Of a DNA stretch of 64,000 nt, positions 58,624 through 64,000 are shown piece by piece. The notes beneath the pieces were generated by a model. The model had not been told where the DNA came from. It saw nothing but the letters and a program-made list of their open reading frames with translations, and ran no database searches. This DNA is from Cellvibrionales bacterium UBA4435. Its GTDB lineage: Bacteria > Pseudomonadota > Gammaproteobacteria > Pseudomonadales > Porticoccaceae. The stretch's first letter is position 1. Every line of letters starts with the position of its first letter. The position numbers and the translations under genes were made by a program. The stretch is from the NCBI GenBank assembly GCA_002390525.1, contig DGPR01000002.1:42966-106965 (forward strand), written 5' to 3'.

Positions 58624-58666
58624 AAAAAACAGTCTATTCATAGATCTGTCGATGCAACTGTTTTTT
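58624..58666 (+). terminator. Candidate terminator after tRNA-Met
   Basis: AAAAAACAGT and ACTGTTTTTT form a 10-bp stem around a 23-base loop, ending in T6. The loop is long and the stem AT-rich, so it is weaker than the other terminators here. The rest of the gap up to 58830 shows no gene. Confidence 0.45.
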
Positions 58667-58830
58667 ATTAAGATTTGTACATCCGATCAATATAGATGAT
58701 ATAAGAAAGCATTTATTTTTTGTTACATGGACAGTTTTTATGTCGTATCATATATGCATTTATATATAGCAAATATTTAGTCTTAATTTCATTAGTCAAT
58801 ACATCTGAATTTAAAAATAAGGTACAAGGC

Positions 58831-59868
58831 TTGCCTACATACAATCGAACAAAAGAAGATCTCATAAAAAATCCCCAAACTTGGGTTATAACTGGTGTTG
58901 CTGGATTTGTTGGGTCGAACTTGTTGGAGGCACTACTTAAGCTAAATCAAAATGTAATTGGGATTGATAATTTTTCGAACAGTAGTGGTAACAATTTAAC
59001 AAGCGTTCAAGCCTCTATAAAAGAAAATTGGTCAAATTTTACTTTTTATGAGGCTGATATTAGAAACCTAGACGATTGTTTGAAGGTATGTAATGGTGCT
59101 GATTTCGTTTTACATCAAGCTGCTTTAGGTAGTATACCCAGATCTATAGCAAATCCGATTGCGACCAATGACTCTAATATAAATGGCTTTTTAAATATGC
59201 TATTGGCAGCGAGAGATTCAAATATAAGGCGCTTTATTTATGCTGCTTCGTCGTCTACTTATGGCGATCACCCTGCTCTTCCAAAAACTGAAGATAGAAT
59301 AGGACGACCCCTTTCACCTTATGCTGTAACAAAATATGTAAATGAACTTTATGCGGACGTTTTTGGAAAAATATACGGTATGGAAACTATCGGATTAAGA
59401 TATTTTAATGTTTTTGGGCCCAGGCAATCACCGAATGGTGCATATGCCGCAGTAATACCAAAGTGGATAAACTCTTTATTATCTGGAAATGCATGCATCA
59501 TTAATGGAGATGGTTCCACGTCCAGAGATTTTTGCTATATTGATAATGCAATTCAAGCTAATATACTTGCTGCAACCTCGACGAATGTGAACGCAGTTAA
59601 TCAAGTCTATAACGTAGCATGTGGAGCCAGTACAACACTAAATGAATTGCACCAAACTCTTGTCCGAAATATCGCTAAACATAATTATCAAACTATAGAG
59701 AGTAAACCTAACTATCAGGATTTTCGAAATGGGGATGTCCTTCATTCCTTGGCTGACATCACTAAAGCCAAAAAATTTCTCGGCTATAATCCTTTATATA
59801 GCGCTGAAGAAGGGCTTAAAAATACTGCTAATTGGTTTATTAAAAATTTAAACACTAAAGGGTCCTAA
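58831..59868 (+). CDS. NAD-dependent sugar epimerase, WbpP/TviC-like
   Basis: A 345-residue extended short-chain dehydrogenase, strongly like the UDP-N-acetylglucosamine/galactosamine 4-epimerase WbpP (341 residues). Seen: NAD motif GVAGFVGS (22-29), VLHQAALGSIPRSI, AASSSTYGDHPALPK and the catalytic YxxxK in LSPYAVTKYVNELY, then GLRYFNVFGPRQSPNGAYAAV and FRNGDVLHSLADI. I start at TTG 58831, which has AAGG eight bases upstream and the family length; an open TTG at 58720 would add 37 hydrophobic, unrelated residues. No glycosyltransferases are nearby, so its glycan is unknown. Confidence 0.88.
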   Translation: MPTYNRTKEDLIKNPQTWVITGVAGFVGSNLLEALLKLNQNVIGIDNFSNSSGNNLTSVQASIKENWSNFTFYEADIRNLDDCLKVCNGADFVLHQAALGSIPRSIANPIATNDSNINGFLNMLLAARDSNIRRFIYAASSSTYGDHPALPKTEDRIGRPLSPYAVTKYVNELYADVFGKIYGMETIGLRYFNVFGPRQSPNGAYAAVIPKWINSLLSGNACIINGDGSTSRDFCYIDNAIQANILAATSTNVNAVNQVYNVACGASTTLNELHQTLVRNIAKHNYQTIESKPNYQDFRNGDVLHSLADITKAKKFLGYNPLYSAEEGLKNTANWFIKNLNTKGS

Positions 59869-59869
59869 C

Positions 59870-61156
59870 GTGCAAATTGATCAAATGAGTCGTGAAGAGC
59901 TTGAACACTGGCACGAATTACTCAAAAAAAAACATGAAAGCTTCAAAATAAGCAATTTAAATTTAGATCTAACAAGAGGGAAACCATCCGTAGAGCAACT
60001 AGATCTATCAAATATCTTAGATGGAGCATTAAAAGGTAATTATTTTTCAACCGAGGGCGTTGATGCGAGAAACTATGGGGATATAGCTGGATTATCAGGA
60101 ATGCGTTCATTTGGTGCAGAATTACTGGGTGTTCACAAAAACGAAATTATTGTCGGAGGAAACAGTAGCCTTAGTTTGATGTACCTCACAATGTTATTCG
60201 CATGGCAATTTGGTTTGAGTGGCCCAAATTCTGCTTGGCGTAACCAAAAAAGTATTAAATTTCTATGCCCATCTCCGGGTTATGATCGCCATTTTTCTAT
60301 TTGTGAAGAATTTGGTATTGAGATGCTAACTGTGCCGATGGATGAAAAAGGGCCTGTCATGGATCAGGTAGAAATGCTGGTCAAAAATGATAGCAGCATA
60401 AAAGGTATATGGTGTGTACCCAAATACTCAAATCCTACAGGTTGTGTATATAGTCAAGATACTATCGAAAGGTTAGCTAAACTAGGAAATATAAGCTCAC
60501 CTGGATTCAAAGTTTTTTACGACAATGCATATGTCGTTCATGATTTTCATGACAATACCCCAGAGCTTCCTAATATAATGAATTATTGCAAAAAGCAAAA
60601 TACTAGTAATAGCGTCCTTCAGTTTACCTCTACCTCAAAAGTAACTTTCGCGGGTTCTGGTGTGTGTTTTCTGGCGGCATCAAAAGAAAATATTGATGCA
60701 ATCCAAAAGCATTTGTCAGTTTTTTGTATTGGTCCAGATAAAATTAATCAGTTAAGGCACCTTAGTGTTATAAAAGATCTTCCGAATCTAAAAAAACATA
60801 TGAAAAAGCATGCTCAATTATTAGAGCCTAAGTTCTCTTGTGTCTTAGAGCAGTTAAAATTAAATTTCGTAAATTCTAACTTAGCTACATGGACATCACC
60901 GAAGGGTGGTTATTTTATTTCACTAGATACTAGACCTGGTTTAGCAAGTGAGGTTGTGAGGCTTTCGTCAGAAGCAGGTGTTAAGCTTACACCCGCGGGA
61001 GCTACATTCCCGTATGGGGTCGATCCAGAGGACAAAAATATAAGGATAGCTCCATCATTTCCTGCTCTCGATGAAATTAATAGTGCAATGGAAATATTGT
61101 GTAACTCTATAAAACTAGCTTCGATACAGCAAAAAATCAAAGTTACTGGAAGCTGA
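59870..61156 (+). CDS. Aspartate aminotransferase, subgroup Ic
   Basis: A 428-residue PLP enzyme close to the Corynebacterium-type AspAT (subgroup Ic): NLDLTRGKPSVEQLDL, CPSPGYDRHFSICEEFGIEM, PKYSNPTGCVY, FYDNAYVVHDF, PLP lysine K257 in FTSTSKVTFAGSG, and GPDKINQLRHL. It likely moves amino groups between aspartate and 2-oxoglutarate. Start GTG at 59870, one base after the epimerase stop, so the two are co-transcribed. Confidence 0.9.
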   Translation: MQIDQMSREELEHWHELLKKKHESFKISNLNLDLTRGKPSVEQLDLSNILDGALKGNYFSTEGVDARNYGDIAGLSGMRSFGAELLGVHKNEIIVGGNSSLSLMYLTMLFAWQFGLSGPNSAWRNQKSIKFLCPSPGYDRHFSICEEFGIEMLTVPMDEKGPVMDQVEMLVKNDSSIKGIWCVPKYSNPTGCVYSQDTIERLAKLGNISSPGFKVFYDNAYVVHDFHDNTPELPNIMNYCKKQNTSNSVLQFTSTSKVTFAGSGVCFLAASKENIDAIQKHLSVFCIGPDKINQLRHLSVIKDLPNLKKHMKKHAQLLEPKFSCVLEQLKLNFVNSNLATWTSPKGGYFISLDTRPGLASEVVRLSSEAGVKLTPAGATFPYGVDPEDKNIRIAPSFPALDEINSAMEILCNSIKLASIQQKIKVTGS

Positions 61157-61159
61157 TAT

Positions 61160-61498
61160 TCAAGGTTTTGGTTTAGGTTTGGGAGCGGTGCCAGGATAAG
61201 TTAGTTTCGTAACGTTATCACCCATCTTAATATCTAAAATTTTACAGACACCCTCTTTCTCAACTTCATCTATCCGTATAACTGAATGAACTGGAATAAA
61301 ACTTCGTTTTATTGAAGAAAATTCACTTTTGAGTTTTTCCTCAGCTGGATCAACTATCATTTGGCTTCGCTCCCCAAATACAAACTCCTCAACTTCTAGA
61401 AAACCCCAGAGATCACTTTGATAAACTTGCTTCGCATACATTTCATATACTTCACCCTGATTTAAAAAAATTACCTTGTACATTGCCGCTGAAGACAT
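61160..61498 (-). CDS. DUF1820 family protein
   Basis: A 112-residue soluble protein of a conserved gammaproteobacterial family: MYKVIFLNQGEVYEMYAKQVYQ, LWGFLEVEEFVFGERSQMIVDPAEEKLKSEF (in parts), then RSFIPVHSVIRIDEVEKEG. The tail is proline/lysine-rich (APKPKPKP). The second ATG (61483) gives the usual family start. Function unknown. Convergent with the aminotransferase, divergent from miaB. Confidence 0.85.
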   Translation of the reverse strand: MSSAAMYKVIFLNQGEVYEMYAKQVYQSDLWGFLEVEEFVFGERSQMIVDPAEEKLKSEFSSIKRSFIPVHSVIRIDEVEKEGVCKILDIKMGDNVTKLTYPGTAPKPKPKP

Positions 61499-61616
61499 GT
61501 TTTTTCCCTGAAATTAAATTTGTATAAACTAAAGTTCTTTATCCAATTATACCATGAATCATAGGTTATTTATAAACTTAGTCCTCAGGAAGATGGGCTT
61601 TCACTACTTCTATGAT

Positions 61617-61622
61617 TATAAT
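61617..61622 (+). promoter_or_regulatory. -10 box of miaB-phoH
   Basis: A perfect TATAAT with a poor -35. The start near 61629 lies downstream of an early in-frame ATG (61612), which supports the miaB start at 61663. Confidence 0.45.
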
Positions 61623-61662
61623 ATGCAAAATTAAATTAAATAATCCAAAACCTAATCCAAAT

Positions 61663-63000
61663 ATGTCAAAAATTAGCGACAAAAAACTCCATATCGTCAC
61701 TCATGGATGTCAAATGAATGAATATGATTCATCCAGAATGCGTGATTTGCTTGGGGACAGCCATCAAATGGTAGCAACTGAAGATCCTGAGGAAGCTGAT
61801 GTATTACTTCTTAATACTTGCTCTATTCGAGAAAAAGCTGAAGATAAAGTTTACCATCAATTAGGTCGGTGGAGAAAATTAAAAGAAAAAAATCCTAACC
61901 TTATAATTGGTGTTGGTGGTTGTGTTGCTAGTCAGGAAGGCCAAGCAATTGCTAAACGTGCTCCTTTTGTAGATCTGATTTTTGGACCCCAAACACTTCA
62001 TCGTTTACCTGAGATGATGAATAAAAAAAGAGAACAATCGATACCGACCGTTATAGATATAAGTTTTCCTGAAATCGAAAAATTCGACCAGTTACCCCAG
62101 CCTGAATCTGAGGGAGCCACAGCTTTTGTTTCAATAATGGAAGGATGCTCCAAATACTGTACGTTCTGTGTAGTACCCTATACGAGGGGAGAGGAAATTA
62201 GTCGCCCAGTCATTGATGTACTCGCAGAAATAACTCATTTATCCCAACAAAAGGTCAGAGAGGTTAATTTATTAGGGCAAAATGTTAACGCTTACAGAGG
62301 CAAGATGCCTAACGAAAGCATATGTGATTTTGCTGAATTAATCACCTATGTAGCTGGTATCGAAGGAATTGATCGTATCCGTTACACAACCTCTCACCCT
62401 GTAGAATTTTCAGATAATTTAATATCAGCTTATGCAGAAGTTCCTGAGTTAGTTAGTCATCTCCATCTTCCGGTACAAAGTGGGTCAGATCGAATACTAT
62501 CTGCAATGAAACGCGGGCATACTGCGATTGAATATAAATCAAAAATCAGAAAACTTCGAAAAATTCGTCCCGATATTAGTATATCATCTGACTTCATTGT
62601 TGGATTTCCTGGTGAAACTGAATCAGACTTTGAAAAAACAATGGAACTTATTCATGAAGTGGGTTTTGATCAGAGCTTCAGTTTCATATACAGTAAAAGG
62701 CCAGGAACTCCTGCTTCAGATTTAAGTGATGAAACTTCAGAAGAAACTAAAAAATTAAGGCTGAAAATTTTACAAGACAGAATCAATCAGCAAGCTATGT
62801 CCATAAGTGAGAAAATGGTTGGAAAAACCGAAAATATTTTAGTCACTGGTATCTCTAAGAAAGATCCTAGTCAACTCCAGGGCCGAACTGAAAATAATCG
62901 CGTGGTAAACTTCACATCAAACGATACCACCTTAATAGGTAATTTCCTTCCAGTGCTTATAACTGGAGCTTTGAGAAACTCCCTAGCTGGAAAAATATGA
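61663..63000 (+). CDS. miaB: tRNA-2-methylthio-N6-dimethylallyladenosine synthase
   Basis: Radical-SAM enzyme that methylthiolates i6A37 in tRNA. The 445 residues have the auxiliary-cluster cysteines C16, C53 and C87, the radical-SAM C162xxxC166xxC169 ([11 protein letters not shown]), and a C-terminal TRAM domain. Seventeen further codons are open upstream (ATG 61612) but contain the promoter -10 and are not family-like. The stop overlaps the phoH start (ATGA). Confidence 0.95.
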   Translation: MSKISDKKLHIVTHGCQMNEYDSSRMRDLLGDSHQMVATEDPEEADVLLLNTCSIREKAEDKVYHQLGRWRKLKEKNPNLIIGVGGCVASQEGQAIAKRAPFVDLIFGPQTLHRLPEMMNKKREQSIPTVIDISFPEIEKFDQLPQPESEGATAFVSIMEGCSKYCTFCVVPYTRGEEISRPVIDVLAEITHLSQQKVREVNLLGQNVNAYRGKMPNESICDFAELITYVAGIEGIDRIRYTTSHPVEFSDNLISAYAEVPELVSHLHLPVQSGSDRILSAMKRGHTAIEYKSKIRKLRKIRPDISISSDFIVGFPGETESDFEKTMELIHEVGFDQSFSFIYSKRPGTPASDLSDETSEETKKLRLKILQDRINQQAMSISEKMVGKTENILVTGISKKDPSQLQGRTENNRVVNFTSNDTTLIGNFLPVLITGALRNSLAGKI

Positions 63001-64000
63001 AGGATCATTTAGCATCGCGTTCTATGGTACTTGAACCAAACGATACCAAGGGCTTAGCTTCTCTTTGTGGTAAATTTGACGAGCATCTCCACCAAATAGA
63101 AAAGAGACTAAACATTAAAATACATAACCGTGGCAACATTTTCTCATTTTATGGTGATAGCAATAAAACACTTAGAGCAGAAAGAATTCTTACTACTCTT
63201 TATAAAGATTTTTTATTTACTGGTAAAGATCTAACCGCAGATCAGATCCATCTAACTATTGGGCATGTAAACCTTGAGCTCTCTATGATTAAATCAAAAA
63301 AAATCGATGATGAGGCGTCAATAATGTCTGAAAAAATAAAAATTCCTTTATCAATAAAGACAAAAACTGGGATCATAAAAGCTCATGGAGCCAATCAACA
63401 AAAATATATTGAAGCAATAAAGACTCATGCTATAAATTTTGGTGAAGGCCCAGCGGGAACAGGTAAAACATATCTTGCTGTTGCATGTGCTGTGGAATCC
63501 TTACTGCAAGACAAAATAGAAAGAATTTTATTAGTGCGACCGGCTGTTGAAGCTGGTGAAAAACTTGGTTTTCTTCCCGGAGATATTAGTCAAAAAGTTG
63601 ACCCTTACTTACGCCCACTTTATGATGCGTTGTATGAAATGCTTGGGATAGAGACAGCTGAAAAATTGATAGACCGAAATATTATTGAAGTCGCTCCTCT
63701 TGCATTCATGCGTGGAAGAACCTTAAAAAATTCATATATTATTTTAGATGAAAGCCAAAATACTACTCGTGAGCAAATGAAAATGTTTTTAACAAGAATA
63801 GGTTTTAATTCAACAGCAGTTATTACTGGTGATGCCTCGCAAATTGATTTGCCAACCAGGGGTCAATCAGGGCTTCTTCATGTTTATGATGTACTTAAGG
63901 GTGTTGAAGGTATAAGCTTCTCTAGATTTGTATCTCAAGATACAGTCCGACATCCATTGGTAACCAAAATTGTTGATGCATATGAAACATATGAAAAAGA
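62997..64000 (+). CDS. PhoH-like protein, cut by the window end
   Basis: At least 334 residues of a PhoH-family ATPase (YbeZ/PhoL type): Walker A GPAGTGKT at 151-158, [39 protein letters not shown] (Walker B) and the arginine-finger region of DTVRHPLV. Starts at ATG 62997, overlapping the miaB stop. In E. coli the order is miaB-ybeZ-ybeY-ybeX; YbeZ works with YbeY in rRNA and RNA metabolism. The 3' end is outside the window. Confidence 0.94.
   Translation, partial: MKDHLASRSMVLEPNDTKGLASLCGKFDEHLHQIEKRLNIKIHNRGNIFSFYGDSNKTLRAERILTTLYKDFLFTGKDLTADQIHLTIGHVNLELSMIKSKKIDDEASIMSEKIKIPLSIKTKTGIIKAHGANQQKYIEAIKTHAINFGEGPAGTGKTYLAVACAVESLLQDKIERILLVRPAVEAGEKLGFLPGDISQKVDPYLRPLYDALYEMLGIETAEKLIDRNIIEVAPLAFMRGRTLKNSYIILDESQNTTREQMKMFLTRIGFNSTAVITGDASQIDLPTRGQSGLLHVYDVLKGVEGISFSRFVSQDTVRHPLVTKIVDAYETYEK

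Noticed and set aside
58720-58830. 37-codon hydrophobic N-terminal extension of the epimerase
   Set aside because: Not family-like; the TTG at 58831 has a well-placed AAGG and gives the usual protein length.

Overview
The window is an AT-rich, gene-dense stretch of chromosome from a gammaproteobacterium. I infer a small, streamlined, probably free-living genome. Evidence: short intergenic gaps, many overlapping genes, almost only housekeeping genes, and no phage, IS element, CRISPR array or toxin cassette. Several blocks keep the gene order known from Pseudomonas and relatives: hemC-hemD-hemX-hemY beside argH; cyaY/lptM-lysA-dapF-DUF484-xerC; dksA-gluQ-pcnB-folK-panB; proA-nadD-rsfS-rlmH; gatB-gatA-gatC/mreB-mreC-mreD-yhdP-nitrilase; prmC-prfA-hemA/TPR-lolB-ispE-tRNA-prs-rplY-pth-ychF; and miaB-phoH. 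No rRNA is present, so species cannot be named. Start codons TTG and GTG are frequent.

Layout. 1-7.2 kb: a YrfG-type HAD phosphatase fused in frame to an Hsp15-type S4 protein, PEP carboxykinase, then the leftward heme operon hemCDXY. 7.4-13.2 kb: argH, cyaY, then lptM-lysA-dapF-DUF484-xerC (lysine/DAP synthesis and chromosome dimer resolution). 13.2-16.3 kb: a nitrogen block with a stand-alone PII gene and a leftward operon porin-glnK-amtB that carries a near-consensus sigma-54 promoter and upstream NtrC-like sites. 16.5-27.4 kb: ubiK, sfsA, dksA, gluQ, pcnB, folK, a deoxynucleoside kinase, panB, GST, esterase, ubiX, mpl and a PPi-type phosphofructokinase. 27.6-33.5 kb: a large MMPL/RND transporter with an acidic repeat insert, proA, nadD, rsfS, rlmH and an unknown small gene. 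33.7-44.8 kb: cell-envelope genes (nitrilase, yhdP, mreDCB) and the GatCAB amidotransferase. 45-48.4 kb: a cupin, a cold-shock protein with a long leader and two DEAD-box helicases. 48.7-58.6 kb: flavin reductase, the translation-termination/heme genes prmC-prfA-hemA, and the lolB-ispE-tRNA-Gln-prs-rplY-pth-ychF-tRNA-Met block. 58.8-64 kb: a WbpP-like UDP-sugar epimerase, a subgroup Ic aspartate aminotransferase, a DUF1820 gene, miaB and a phoH gene cut by the window end.

How the parts work together. hemA (glutamyl-tRNA reductase) and hemC/hemD supply tetrapyrrole, with cyaY handling iron. GatCAB makes Gln-tRNA(Gln) and/or Asn-tRNA(Asn). The PII/AmtB/porin block is a predicted nitrogen-starvation module reaching from outer to inner membrane. 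PckA and the PPi-type PFK suggest reversible, energy-saving central carbon flux. No wholly unknown multi-gene system is evident. The best leads are the sigma-54 porin-glnK-amtB operon with a separately promoted second PII gene, the fused (or one-base-from-split) yrfG-hslR gene, the ispE/tRNA-Gln overlap, the repeat insert in the RND transporter and the possible non-standard start of mreC.
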